Below, piece by piece: positions 1 through 9,438 of a DNA stretch of 14,375 bases. How positions within the stretch are numbered: position 1 is the stretch's first letter; every line of letters begins with the position of its first letter. Origin of the DNA: an uncultured Sphingosinicella sp. (GTDB lineage: Bacteria > Pseudomonadota > Alphaproteobacteria > Sphingomonadales > Sphingomonadaceae); assembly GCA_946886275.1 (NCBI GenBank), contig CAMPIH010000046.1, positions 1-14,375 of the forward strand, given 5' to 3'. Made by a program: the position numbers and the translations under genes. Under the pieces are notes generated by a model. It made no database searches, had not been told where the DNA came from, and saw nothing but the letters and a program-made list of their open reading frames with translations.

Positions 1-97
1 GAGGGGGTGGGGGTGGCGGGCTGCTTCCGCCGCCGCCGCCGCATCCCCCGACGAGCGCCAAGATGGCGAGCGCCGCCCCCAGATTCTTCCTCCGCAT
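1..97 (-). CDS. 5' end of an exported lipoprotein gene (partial)
   Basis: Reading leftward from an ATG at 97-95, the minus strand encodes 32 residues before the window ends. They form a textbook lipoprotein signal: a basic start (MRRKN), a hydrophobic core (about residues 6-16), a lipobox ending VGGC with Cys19 as the likely lipidated residue, then five Gly, two Ser and at least six Pro. Such Gly/Ser/Pro linkers after the lipidated Cys are common in sphingomonad outer-membrane-anchored enzymes, but no functional domain lies within the window. The start is fixed by an in-frame stop at 109-107 with no other start codon between. No Shine-Dalgarno is seen. A possible -35/-10 pair would put transcription start almost at the ATG, so the mRNA may be leaderless. 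The gene diverges from pccB. The GC-rich CCGCCG run at 27-40 is this protein's poly-Gly tract. Confidence 0.72.
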   Translation of the reverse strand, partial: MRRKNLGAALAILALVGGCGGGGGSSPPPPPP

Positions 98-105
98 ATC
101 AAGAG

Positions 106-134
106 ATTAACAGATGGAAGCGAGTGCGCCACAA
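106..134 (-). promoter_or_regulatory. Possible sigma-70-type promoter of the divergent lipoprotein gene
   Basis: On the minus strand TTGTGG (134-129) and GTTAAT (111-106) are 17 bases apart. The -10 box ends only eight bases before the ATG at 97, which would give an almost leaderless transcript, consistent with the missing ribosome binding site. Both hexamers are weak matches, so this is a guess from position and spacing. Confidence 0.25.
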
Positions 135-149
135 AATTCCGAGACACCG

Positions 150-173
150 CCGGCCGGGCATCGGGACGGCCGG
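150..173. repeat. 7-bp inverted repeat in the pccB leader
   Basis: CCGGCCG (150-156) and CGGCCGG (167-173) form a perfect inverted repeat around a 10-base spacer, in the 135-bp region between the divergent lipoprotein gene and pccB. The centre is about 70 bases before the pccB start. It could be an operator for a dimeric regulator or a hairpin in the leader. GC-rich words like this also arise by chance in such DNA, so the function is open. Confidence 0.35.
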
Positions 174-232
174 TAACCCCCCTCGACGTCGCCGGGCTTC
201 CCTCGGCTGCCGGTCGCGAATAAAGCCGCCTG

Positions 233-1765
233 ATGGCGACGACGATCGAAGAACTTGAGAAGAGGCGCGAGCAGGCGCGGCTGGGCGGCGGCGAGAAGAG
301 GATCGAGGCCCAGCATTCCAAGGGCAGGCTGACCGCCCGCGAGCGGCTGACCGTTCTCCTCGATCCCGGCTCGTTCGAAGAATATGACATGTTCGTCGAG
401 CATAATTGCGCCGACTTCGGGATGGAGTCGCAGAAGGTGCCGGGTGACGGGGTCGTCACCGGATCGGGAACGATCAACGGCCGCCTGGTCTTCGTCTTCG
501 CCCAGGACTTCACCGTCTTCGGCGGCTCGCTCTCGGAACGCCACGCCCAGAAGATCTGCAAGGTCATGGACATGGCGATGAAGGTCGGCGCCCCGGTGAT
601 CGGCCTCAACGACAGCGGCGGCGCCCGGATCCAGGAAGGCGTCGCGAGCCTCGCCGGCTATGCCGAGGTCTTCCAGCGCAACGTCCTCGCTTCCGGAGTC
701 GTGCCCCAGATCAGCCTGATCATGGGCCCGTGCGCTGGCGGCGCCGTCTATTCGCCGGCGATGACCGACTTCATCTTCATGGTGAAGGACAGTTCCTACA
801 TGTTCGTCACCGGGCCGGACGTCGTGAAGACCGTCACCAACGAGGTCGTCACCCAGGACGAGCTGGGCGGCGCCGTTACCCACACCACCAAGTCGGGAGT
901 CGCCGACGTCGCCTTCGACAACGACATCGACACGCTGCTGGCGACCCGCGACTTCTTCGATTTCCTGCCTTTGTCCAACCGCCATCCGCAGCCGGAACGG
1001 CCGTGCACCGACCCCTGGGACAGGATCGACGACAGTCTCGACACCTTGATTCCGGACAGCGCCTCCAGGCCCTACGACATTCACGAGCTGATCCGGAAGG
1101 TCGTCGACGACAGCGACTTCTTCGAGCTTCAGCCCGCCCACGCCGCCAACATCATCATCGGCTTCGGCCGGGTCGAGGGCAGGACCGTCGGAATCGTCGC
1201 CAACCAGCCGATGGTCCTTGCCGGGGTGCTCGACATCAAGTCGTCGAAGAAGGCGGCGCGGTTCGTCCGCTTCTGCGACGCGTTCGACATTCCGATCCTC
1301 ACCTTCGTCGACGTCCCCGGCTTCCTCCCCGGAGTGGCCCAGGAGCATGACGGGATCATCAAGAACGGCGCCAAGCTTCTGTTCGCTTATGCCGAGGCGA
1401 CGGTTCCGAAGATCACGATCATCACCCGCAAGGCCTATGGCGGCGCCTATGACGTGATGGCCTCCAAGCATCTGCGCGGCGACCTCAATTATGCCTGGCC
1501 GACCGCCGAGATCGCGGTGATGGGGGCGAAGGGGGCGGTCGAGATCATCTTCCGCAAGGATATCGGCGATCCGGAGAAGATCGCCGATCGGACCGCCGAT
1601 TATGAGGCGCGCTTCGCCAACCCGTTCGTGGCGGCGAGCAAGGGCTTCATCGACGAGGTGATCATGCCCCATTCGACGCGCCGGCGGATCGCTCTCGGCC
1701 TTCGCAAGCTGCGCGACAAGCAGCTCGAGAATCCGTGGAAGAAGCATGACAATATCCCGCTGTGA
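233..1765 (+). CDS. pccB: Propionyl-CoA carboxylase, beta (carboxyltransferase) subunit
   Basis: This 510-residue protein is the carboxyltransferase half of propionyl-CoA carboxylase. It moves the carboxyl group from carboxybiotin on PccA to propionyl-CoA, giving (S)-methylmalonyl-CoA in the cytoplasm. Two crotonase-fold halves are visible. The N-terminal half has [11 protein letters not shown] (about residues 126-136) and [11 protein letters not shown] (165-175), which build the CoA site and oxyanion hole. The C-terminal half has VDVPGFLPG and [12 protein letters not shown] (about 400-411), the biotin-side loops. Length and the start [12 protein letters not shown] are normal for the family. 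There is no clear Shine-Dalgarno before the ATG. It is the first gene of a plus-strand operon that ends with pccA, so the two subunits bracket the pathway genes. The last 20 bases overlap the Nudix gene. An acetyl-CoA or other acyl-CoA substrate is possible, but the neighbouring epimerase and mutase strongly favour propionyl-CoA. Confidence 0.95.
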   Translation: MATTIEELEKRREQARLGGGEKRIEAQHSKGRLTARERLTVLLDPGSFEEYDMFVEHNCADFGMESQKVPGDGVVTGSGTINGRLVFVFAQDFTVFGGSLSERHAQKICKVMDMAMKVGAPVIGLNDSGGARIQEGVASLAGYAEVFQRNVLASGVVPQISLIMGPCAGGAVYSPAMTDFIFMVKDSSYMFVTGPDVVKTVTNEVVTQDELGGAVTHTTKSGVADVAFDNDIDTLLATRDFFDFLPLSNRHPQPERPCTDPWDRIDDSLDTLIPDSASRPYDIHELIRKVVDDSDFFELQPAHAANIIIGFGRVEGRTVGIVANQPMVLAGVLDIKSSKKAARFVRFCDAFDIPILTFVDVPGFLPGVAQEHDGIIKNGAKLLFAYAEATVPKITIITRKAYGGAYDVMASKHLRGDLNYAWPTAEIAVMGAKGAVEIIFRKDIGDPEKIADRTADYEARFANPFVAASKGFIDEVIMPHSTRRRIALGLRKLRDKQLENPWKKHDNIPL

Positions 1766-2174
1766 AGCGGAACCGGTGATCGTGATCGTCGCGGCGGTGG
1801 TGCTCGACGATGAAGGTCGCCTGCTTCTGGTCCGCAAGCAGGGCACCGATTGCTTCATGCTCCCCGGCGGCAAGCTCGCTCCGGGTGAAGGGCCGATTGA
1901 AGCTCTGGAGCGCGAGCTTGTCGAGGAACTGGGCAGCGGCCTCGCGGCCGAACCGCGCCTGCTCGGCGAATATGAGGCGCCGGCGGCGAACGAGCCGGGT
2001 CATCGCGTCGAGGCGAGGATCTTCACCGCGAAGCTGGCGGGAGTGCCAATCGCCTGCTCCGAGATCTGCGAACTGGTCTGGCACGATCCCGATCTGGAAC
2101 CCATGTTCAGGCTCGCGCCGCTCGCGCGAGACCGGGTCCTTCCCGAGCTTCGCGCCCTGCGCCGGGCCGCCTGA
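1746..2174 (+). CDS. Nudix family hydrolase
   Basis: This 142-residue protein has a complete Nudix box at residues 42-63 (G-x5-E-x7-RE-x2-EE-x-G): Gly42, Glu48, Arg56, Glu57, Glu60, Glu61, Gly63, the Mg2+-binding catalytic helix. The preceding strand, [18 protein letters not shown], is typical of small MutT-like enzymes that hydrolyse a nucleoside diphosphate linked to another group. The substrate cannot be read from sequence; oxidised nucleotides, dinucleotides, sugar nucleotides or CoA derivatives are all possible, and I see no reliable CoA-pyrophosphatase signature. The ATG start overlaps the end of pccB by 20 bases, indicating translational coupling. A GTG at 1776 (codon 11) is an alternative start that would remove the overlap. 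Its place in the operon suggests co-expression with propionyl-CoA carboxylase, not necessarily a role in that pathway. Confidence 0.9.
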   Translation: MTISRCEAEPVIVIVAAVVLDDEGRLLLVRKQGTDCFMLPGGKLAPGEGPIEALERELVEELGSGLAAEPRLLGEYEAPAANEPGHRVEARIFTAKLAGVPIACSEICELVWHDPDLEPMFRLAPLARDRVLPELRALRRAA

Positions 2175-2176
2175 CG

Positions 2177-2413
2177 ATGGCGGAGTTTCGAGCCGACGAG
2201 GCCCTGGTCGGACTGATCGCGCTGGCGACGATCCCGTGGATCGTCTGGATCCTCAGGCGCGGGCTTCGCGACCGTCAGCTTCCTGTCGGCAAGGGCCGGG
2301 TCGGACGGGACGAACGGCCGGCGGCCTTCCGCATCCTCTTCGCGCTCTATGTCGTCGCGGCCCTCGCCATGGCCTATATCGGGCTGGACCTGCTGGTCGG
2401 CATCGGCGGATAG
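2177..2413 (+). CDS. Small two-helix membrane protein of unknown function
   Basis: A 78-residue protein starting two bases after the Nudix stop codon. I do not recognise the family. It has two hydrophobic segments, about residues 9-27 (LVGLIALATIPWIVWIL) and 51-76, joined by a basic loop of about 22 residues rich in Arg and Lys (RRGLRDRQLPVGKGRVGRDE). By the positive-inside rule the loop is probably cytoplasmic, with both ends in the periplasm. There is no signal-peptide cleavage site, Cys or catalytic motif. The tight spacing to the Nudix gene and the same-strand operon support it being real. A membrane anchor or partner role is only a guess. Confidence 0.75.
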   Translation: MAEFRADEALVGLIALATIPWIVWILRRGLRDRQLPVGKGRVGRDERPAAFRILFALYVVAALAMAYIGLDLLVGIGG

Positions 2414-2452
2414 GGAAGCGGTCCCGACGCGTCTTTCGAACCCGCTCAAACC

Positions 2453-2456
2453 GGAG
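2453..2456 (+). promoter_or_regulatory. Ribosome binding site of the epimerase gene
   Basis: GGAG lies seven bases before the ATG at 2464. It selects this start over the long upstream reading frame that is open in the same phase through the Nudix gene. Confidence 0.7.
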
Positions 2457-2463
2457 TCTCATC

Positions 2464-2883
2464 ATGAATCTCGGCCGTCTCAATCATGTCGGCGTCGCCA
2501 CCCCGTCGATCGACGACAGCGTCGCTCTGTACCGGGACCTGCTCGGCGCGACGAAGATCCACGCGCCCTTCGATCTGCCCGCCCAGGGCGTTCGGGTCTG
2601 TTTCGTCGACACGCCCAATAGCCAGATCGAGCTGATCGAGCCGCTCGGCGAGAATTCGCCGCTTCACGGCTTCCTGGCGAGGAATCCGGCAGGCGGTCAG
2701 CACCATGTCTGCTTCGAGGTGCCGGACATCCATGAGGCCAAGTCGGAGATGGAAGCCAAGGGCGCCAGGGTGCTTGGCGAACCGCGCATCGGCGCGCACG
2801 GTACCCCGGTGATCTTCGTCCACCCGAAGAACATGGGCGGAGTCCTGGTGGAATTGATGGAGACACCGAAAGCGGCGCATTGA
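2464..2883 (+). CDS. mce: Methylmalonyl-CoA epimerase
   Basis: This 139-residue protein of the glyoxalase/vicinal-oxygen-chelate fold interconverts (S)- and (R)-methylmalonyl-CoA, linking propionyl-CoA carboxylase to the mutase. Both beta-alpha-beta-beta-beta modules are present. Module one starts NHVGVATPSIDD and module two HHVCFEVPDI. The expected divalent-metal ligands are His8, Gln54 (SQIELIEP), His80 or His81 and Glu130 (GVLVELME). HPKNMGGVLVE near the end is characteristic of this enzyme rather than of glyoxalase I. A GGAG seven bases upstream supports the start. The 50 bases before it hold no other feature I can support. A 93-base spacer with a REP-like repeat follows before the mutase gene. 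Confidence 0.93.
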   Translation: MNLGRLNHVGVATPSIDDSVALYRDLLGATKIHAPFDLPAQGVRVCFVDTPNSQIELIEPLGENSPLHGFLARNPAGGQHHVCFEVPDIHEAKSEMEAKGARVLGEPRIGAHGTPVIFVHPKNMGGVLVELMETPKAAH

Positions 2884-2890
2884 CACTCAC

Positions 2891-2961
2891 GCTCGTCGCG
2901 ATGAGCGAGCAGACGTCCGGCGCCGATGGTCCGGATCGCTTCGCATCACTCGCAATGACGG
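2891..2961. repeat. REP-like imperfect inverted repeat between epimerase and mutase genes
   Basis: The spacer contains two G+C-rich arms that pair imperfectly. The inner part is TCCGG (2916-2920) with CCGGA (2931-2935) around a 10-base loop; the outer part matches GCGA (2898-2901) with TCGC (2950-2953), with bulges. The right arm, GATCGCTTCGC then CTCGCAATGACG, closely resembles the dispersed intergenic element with ends like CTTCGC...CTCGCAATGAC found in many proteobacterial genomes. That resemblance is from memory; copy number cannot be seen from one window. In an RNA it could act as a weak terminator or 3' stabiliser and shift the ratio of upstream to downstream products. Confidence 0.5.
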
Positions 2962-2976
2962 CTAAGACACGCGGAA

Positions 2977-5123
<2,147 letters not shown>

Positions 5124-5127
<4 letters not shown>

Positions 5128-6182
5128 GCGGCGCCCCTTTCCCGGAATCGGCCGTGCCCAGGATCGATCATGAGGCGGAATTGGCTTCGATGAACGCACG
5201 TATGGACTGGACCCGTGCCGAGATCGCCTCATTGTTCGAGAGGCCGCTGCTCGATCTCCTGTTCGAGGCCCAGCAGGTCCACCGCCGCTGGCACGCTCCG
5301 AACGAAGTGCAGCTTTCGACTTTGCTGTCGATCAAGACCGGCGGCTGTCCCGAGGATTGCGGCTATTGCAGCCAGTCGGCTCATGCCCGGACCGGCCTCA
5401 AGGCCGAGAAGCTGATGGAGGCCGAGGCGGTCCTCGCCGCCGCGGCCGAGGCCAAGGCGGCGGGCTCCGGCCGCTTCTGCATGGGGGCGGCGTGGCGCGA
5501 GCCCAAGGACCGCGACATGGACGCCCTGTGCGACATGGTCGCCGGGGTGAAGGCGATGGGCCTCGAGACCTGCATGACCCTGGGCATGCTGAGCCAGGAC
5601 CAGGCCAAGCGGCTCGCCGCTGCCGGCCTGGATTATTACAATCATAATCTCGACACCTCGCCCGAACATTATGGCGCCGTCATCACCACCCGGACGTGGC
5701 AGGACCGGCTCGACACGCTGGCGGCGGTGCGCGAATCGGGAATGGCCGTCTGCTGCGGCGGGATCGTCGGCATGGGCGAAAGCCGGGAGGACCGGGTCGG
5801 CTTCATCCATGCCCTCGCGACCTTGCCAGCCCATCCCGAGAGCGTACCGATCAACGCTCTGGTGCCGATTGCGGGCACCGTGCTCGGCGACATGCTCGCC
5901 GGTACGCCGCTCGCCCGGATCGACGATATCGAGTTCGTCCGAACCGTCGCGGCCGCCCGTATCACGATGCCGCAAAGCATGGTCCGGCTCTCCGCCGGCC
6001 GGGAGAGCATGAGCGAATCGACCCAGGCGCTCTGCTTCATCGCCGGCGCCAATTCGATCTTCACCGGCGACAGGTTGCTGACCACGGGCAATGCCGGCGC
6101 CGGCGCCGATTCCGCCTTGTTCGAGAAGCTCGGCCTGGTCGCGATGGCGGCGGAAGCGCCGGCGCGGGTGGCGGCCGAATGA
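5124..6182 (+). CDS. bioB: Biotin synthase (radical SAM)
   Basis: This 352-residue enzyme inserts sulfur into dethiobiotin in the last step of biotin synthesis. The radical-SAM signature [15 protein letters not shown] gives Cys75, Cys79 and Cys82 for the [4Fe-4S] cluster. The ligands of the sulfur-donating [2Fe-2S] cluster are also present: Cys120 (RFCMGAAWR), Cys151 (ETCMTLGML), Cys211 ([12 protein letters not shown]) and Arg289 (MVRLSAGRE). NHNLDTSPE is another hallmark. The chosen ATG overlaps the mutase stop as ATGA, the usual mark of translational coupling. Internal ATGs at 5190 and 5202 would give an N-terminus nearer the common family start (DWTRAEI). The last four bases overlap the next gene in the same way. 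No bioF, bioA or bioD is in the window. Its place in this operon makes sense because PccA must be biotinylated. Confidence 0.96.
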
Positions 6183-6757
6183 TCTTCCTCGCGGCCCTTC
6201 TCGCTCTTCTCCAGCCGGCAGAGCCTGGGGAGGAGCCCTTCTCCGACCGCCAGCCGGTGAGGCTGACGCCTTTGACTCCGGATCGCGCTTTGGCGGCCTT
6301 CCGCGACGTCTGCGTCGCCGGCTTCCCCGATCCGGCCGCCTTCGATCGCGCCGCCGCGGCCGCGGACCTGGAGCTGGTCCGGCGCGAGGAGCCCCAGAGG
6401 GGAGCTCACGAATGGAGCTCGGCCAACGGCCATTTCGTCCTTCGCGAGGCGCCGAGCCGCAATGCCGTCGAGCGTCGCGATCGCCGCGAGGGGCGATCGC
6501 CCCGGCAGCGGTGGCAGATCCGATGCGATTTCTGGGTGGCGCTCCGCGACACCGGCGATGTCGGAATCCTGCTCTCTCGGATCAGCGAACAGCTGGCCGG
6601 CGGACACGGGCCCGTCGAGGAGATTGTCGGCGCTTCGTGGGACCTCGGATCCGGCGGCGAGGGAGGCACTCGCAAGCTGCTGTTCCTGCCGTCGATCGAT
6701 GATCCGCGTCTTTTCACCTTGTCGCTTCAGCAACTAGCTGACAATCCGGCCCGCTGA
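6179..6757 (+). CDS. Exported protein with two cysteines, function unknown
   Basis: I chose the ATG at 6179, which overlaps the bioB stop as ATGA and begins a short signal-like stretch ([11 protein letters not shown]). The product has 192 residues. After the possible signal peptide comes an acidic/Pro linker, then a segment [19 protein letters not shown] (about 40-58) that recurs in small uncharacterised sphingomonad proteins. The mature part has two Cys, Cys45 and Cys116 ([10 protein letters not shown]), which could form a periplasmic disulfide. The middle (about 92-112) is strongly Arg-rich. I see no catalytic motif or lipobox. The signal lacks the usual basic start, so export is probable rather than certain. 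Its TGA overlaps the pccA ATG by one base (TGATG), so it lies between two translationally coupled cytoplasmic genes. Confidence 0.75.
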   Translation: MIFLAALLALLQPAEPGEEPFSDRQPVRLTPLTPDRALAAFRDVCVAGFPDPAAFDRAAAAADLELVRREEPQRGAHEWSSANGHFVLREAPSRNAVERRDRREGRSPRQRWQIRCDFWVALRDTGDVGILLSRISEQLAGGHGPVEEIVGASWDLGSGGEGGTRKLLFLPSIDDPRLFTLSLQQLADNPAR

Positions 6758-8727
6758 TGTTTTCGAAGATATTGATCGCGAACCGCGGCGAGATCGCCTG
6801 TCGAGTCATAAGAAGCGCCCGCAAGATGGGGATCGCCACGGTCGCCGTCTATTCCGACGCCGATGCCCGTGCGCCGCACGTGAAGCTGGCCGACGAAAAG
6901 GTTCGTCTCGGTCCGCCGCCCGCGTCGGAATCCTATCTCGACGCAGAGCTGATCATCGATGCCTGCCGCGCCACCGGCGCCGAGGCGGTCCATCCGGGCT
7001 ACGGCTTCCTGTCGGAGCGGGAGAGCTTCGCCCGGGCGCTGGCGGAGGCGGGAATCGCCTTCATCGGACCGCCGCCCGAAGCGATCGCCGCGATGGGCGA
7101 CAAGATCCAGTCCAAGAAGCTTGCCCAGGCCGCCGGAGTCAGCGTCGTTCCCGGCTTCATCGGCGAGATCGCCGACACCGACCATGCCGTCGAGATCGCC
7201 AACGGGATCGGCTATCCGGTGATGATGAAGGCCTCCGCCGGGGGCGGCGGCAAGGGCATGCGCCTCGCTTATAGCGAGAAGGATGTCCGCGAGACGTTCG
7301 ACAGCGTCCGCCGGGAAGGCAAGGCCAGCTTCGGCGACGACCGGGTCTTCATCGAGAAGTTCGTCGAGGATCCGCGCCACATCGAGATCCAGGTGCTCGG
7401 CGATCGCCACGGCAACATCCTCTATCTCGGCGAGCGCGAATGTTCGGTCCAGCGCCGCCACCAGAAGGTCGTCGAGGAGGCCCCTTCGCCGTTCGTGACG
7501 CCGGAGATGCGCAGGGCGATGGGCGAGCAGGCCGTCGCTCTGGCCAGCGCCGTCGGCTATCATTCGGCCGGCACGGTCGAGTTCATCGCCGGCGCCGATC
7601 GAAGCTTCTACTTCCTCGAGATGAACACCCGGCTTCAGGTCGAGCATCCGGTGACCGAGCAGGTGACCGGTCTCGATCTCGTCGAGCAGATGATCCGGGT
7701 CGCCGCCGGCGAGAAGCTGCCTCTGGCACAGGAGGAGGTGAAGCTGACCGGCTGGTCGGTCGAGAGCCGGGTCTATGCCGAGGACCCCTATCGCGGCTTC
7801 CTGCCTTCGACCGGAAGGCTGGTCCGCTACCGCCCGCCGCTCGAGAAGGAAGGGGTCCGGGTCGACGACGGCGTGGTCGAGGGCGGCGAAGTCTCGATGT
7901 TCTACGATCCGATGATCGCCAAGCTCATCACCTGGGCCGACACGCGCGGGGAGGCGATCGACGCGCAGATCGCGGCGCTCGACGCCTTCATCGTCGATGG
8001 CATCGGCCACAATGTCGATTTCCTCTCCGCGCTGATGCAGCATCCGCGCTTTCGCGCCGGCGAGCTCACCACCGGCTTCATCGCCGAAGAATATCCCGAA
8101 GGCTTTCTCGGAGCGCCGGCGGACGAGGGTCTGACTCAGGCCCTGGCCGCGGCGGCCGCGGGAATGTCGTTCAGCGAGGCGGCTCGGGCGCGCGAAATTT
8201 CCGGCCAGCTCGGCGAACCGATCCCGGTGCCGTGCGACTGGGTGGTTCGGATCGCCGGCCGTGAGCATTTGGTCCATCTCCAGGACGGCGGTGCCCTCGT
8301 CGACGGCGAGCTCGTCGAGGGCCGCCTCGACTGGGAGCCGGGAGATCGAAGCGCTCGGGCCTCGGCGGGCAATCTGTCGCTGACCATGGGGGTCGTTCGG
8401 CGCACCGGCGGCTGGCGGCTCACCACCCGCGGTGCCTCGCATCTCGTCCAGGTGCTTCCGGCCCATGTCGCGGAACTGTCCCGCTTCATGATCGAGAAGG
8501 TCCCTCCGGATCTCTCGAAATTCCTCATCTGCCCGATGCCCGGCTTGCTCACCGCGCTCCACGTCCAGGAAGGCGACAAGGTCGAGGCCGGCCAGCCGCT
8601 CGCCGTCGTCGAGGCGATGAAGATGGAGAATATCCTCCGCGCCGAAAAGGCCGGCATCGTGAAGAAGGTGGACGCCAAGCCGGGCGACAGCCTCGCGGTC
8701 GACGCGGTGATCCTCGAGTTCGAATAG
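6757..8727 (+). CDS. pccA: Propionyl-CoA carboxylase, alpha subunit (biotin carboxylase and biotin carrier)
   Basis: This 656-residue protein carboxylates its own biotin with ATP and bicarbonate and hands the group to PccB. Residues 1 to about 450 are a biotin carboxylase: KILIANRGEIACRVIR at the start, the ATP-grasp glycine loop ASAGGGGKGMR (159-169), EMNTRLQVEHPVTEQ with Glu288, Asn290 and Arg292, and Arg338 in ESRVYAEDP. These residue numbers coincide with catalytic positions of E. coli AccC. The middle (about 490-580) is the region that contacts the beta subunit. The C-terminus is the biotin carrier domain, with EAMKMENIL and Lys622 as the biotinylated residue. The fused carrier domain and length distinguish it from AccC. 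It is the last gene of the operon. A hairpin 11 bases after the stop is the likely end of the transcript. Confidence 0.96.
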   Translation: MFSKILIANRGEIACRVIRSARKMGIATVAVYSDADARAPHVKLADEKVRLGPPPASESYLDAELIIDACRATGAEAVHPGYGFLSERESFARALAEAGIAFIGPPPEAIAAMGDKIQSKKLAQAAGVSVVPGFIGEIADTDHAVEIANGIGYPVMMKASAGGGGKGMRLAYSEKDVRETFDSVRREGKASFGDDRVFIEKFVEDPRHIEIQVLGDRHGNILYLGERECSVQRRHQKVVEEAPSPFVTPEMRRAMGEQAVALASAVGYHSAGTVEFIAGADRSFYFLEMNTRLQVEHPVTEQVTGLDLVEQMIRVAAGEKLPLAQEEVKLTGWSVESRVYAEDPYRGFLPSTGRLVRYRPPLEKEGVRVDDGVVEGGEVSMFYDPMIAKLITWADTRGEAIDAQIAALDAFIVDGIGHNVDFLSALMQHPRFRAGELTTGFIAEEYPEGFLGAPADEGLTQALAAAAAGMSFSEAARAREISGQLGEPIPVPCDWVVRIAGREHLVHLQDGGALVDGELVEGRLDWEPGDRSARASAGNLSLTMGVVRRTGGWRLTTRGASHLVQVLPAHVAELSRFMIEKVPPDLSKFLICPMPGLLTALHVQEGDKVEAGQPLAVVEAMKMENILRAEKAGIVKKVDAKPGDSLAVDAVILEFE

Positions 8728-8737
8728 GCCGCGCGTC

Positions 8738-8768
8738 TTTCGCAGGCTCCGCCGGCGAAACCGCTTTT
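8738..8768. terminator. Candidate terminator between convergent pccA and the fasciclin gene
   Basis: TTTCGC (8738-8743) pairs with GCGAAA (8755-8760). Inside are one mismatch, a GG/CC pair and a five-base loop. A TTTT run follows at 8765-8768 on the plus strand. It sits in the 46-base gap between two convergent genes, so it could serve both. The T run is short and not directly against the stem, so efficiency is uncertain. Confidence 0.5.
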
Positions 8769-8773
8769 CCGAA

Positions 8774-9355
8774 CTATTCCGCCGCTGGCATCAGAACGGT
8801 GTCGATGCTGTGGACGACCCCGTTCGAATGGAGCTGGTCGGCCTGGGTGATCCGTGCCCGGGCGCCCGAGCCATCGCTGATGACGAGGGCGTCGCCGTCG
8901 CGGCTGACGGTGAGGTTGTCCCCGGCGACGGTGGCGAGCTCGGCTCGTCCCCCCTGCCCGGAATCGATCGCTCGGCCGAGGTCCTGAGCGGTCACGGTCC
9001 CTGGAACGATGTGATAGCTGAGCAAGGCGATCAGCCGCTCGCGCTGCCCCGCGCTGTTGAGGCCTTCGCGGGTCTCGGCGGGGATCGCGGCGAAGCCGGC
9101 ATTGTTGGGGGCGAAGACGGTATAGGGGCCGACTCCGCGCAAGGTCTGGGTCAGCCCTGCCGTCTCGAGCGCCTGCATGAAGCTGGAATGATCGCCGGAC
9201 TGGGTCAGCGCTTCGGCGATATCGGTGCGGGACTGATTTTGTGCGTCCGCCGCCTTGTCGGCCGATCCATTGGTGGCCGCCTGGTCGTTGGCCTCGTCAC
9301 CGCCGCAGGCGGCGAGCGCGAGGCCGAGGCAAAGTGCGAGCATCCTTCGAGACAT
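8774..9355 (-). CDS. Fasciclin (FAS1) domain lipoprotein
   Basis: This 193-residue protein has a lipoprotein signal with a clean lipobox LAAC (residues 14-17, Cys17 lipidated), then a low-complexity Ala/Asn/Asp linker to about residue 42. A single FAS1 domain follows (about 44-191). Its conserved H1 motif is YTVFAPNNAGFAAI, the central YHIVPG is present, and the H2 motif is SNGVVHSIDTVLMP. FAS1 domains mediate adhesion or bind extracellular polymers and small ligands. In alphaproteobacteria single-domain forms are common, usually exported, and mostly of unknown role. Gly at position +2 is compatible with outer-membrane sorting. AGAGGA eight bases before the ATG is a good ribosome binding site. 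The gene lies downstream of and in line with the RcnB-like gene, with a strong hairpin between, and converges on pccA. Confidence 0.92.
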   Translation of the reverse strand: MSRRMLALCLGLALAACGGDEANDQAATNGSADKAADAQNQSRTDIAEALTQSGDHSSFMQALETAGLTQTLRGVGPYTVFAPNNAGFAAIPAETREGLNSAGQRERLIALLSYHIVPGTVTAQDLGRAIDSGQGGRAELATVAGDNLTVSRDGDALVISDGSGARARITQADQLHSNGVVHSIDTVLMPAAE

Positions 9356-9389
9356 GGTTCACGTCCTCTTTCGAATGCGGTGCAAATGC

Positions 9390-9438
9390 GCGAGCGGCCG
9401 TTGCGGTTGCGTCATATCGCCCGCAACGGCCGCCTCGC
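9390..9438 (-). terminator. Strong hairpin directly after the RcnB-like gene
   Basis: A 12-bp perfect stem (CCGCAACGGCCG at 9421-9432 with CGGCCGTTGCGG at 9395-9406) is extended by a further five pairs (CTCGC with GCGAG) after a one-base bulge, around a 14-base loop. It starts on the base after the RcnB-like stop codon and ends 34 bases before the fasciclin start. Read on the minus strand it has only a weak T run (GCATTTGC). It is probably a terminator or RNA 3'-end stabiliser, and it may also separate expression of the two genes. Confidence 0.6.

Noticed and set aside
27..41. CCG trinucleotide run as a possible microsatellite
   Set aside because: It is explained by the poly-Gly linker codons of the divergent lipoprotein gene.
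107..1873. Long minus-strand open frame opposite pccB (588 codons)
   Set aside because: It is a mirror of the codon bias of pccB in G+C-rich DNA, with His/Asp/Arg/Gly-rich sequence, no recognisable domain and no ribosome binding site. pccB itself is unmistakable.
1810..2463. Upstream in-frame extension of the epimerase gene through the Nudix gene
   Set aside because: The extension is Arg/Ser-rich nonsense in another phase of the Nudix gene. The ATG at 2464 has a GGAG site and gives the family-length epimerase.
6727..8562. Long minus-strand open frame opposite pccA (611 codons)
   Set aside because: Antisense shadow of pccA, which is intact and carries every catalytic motif.
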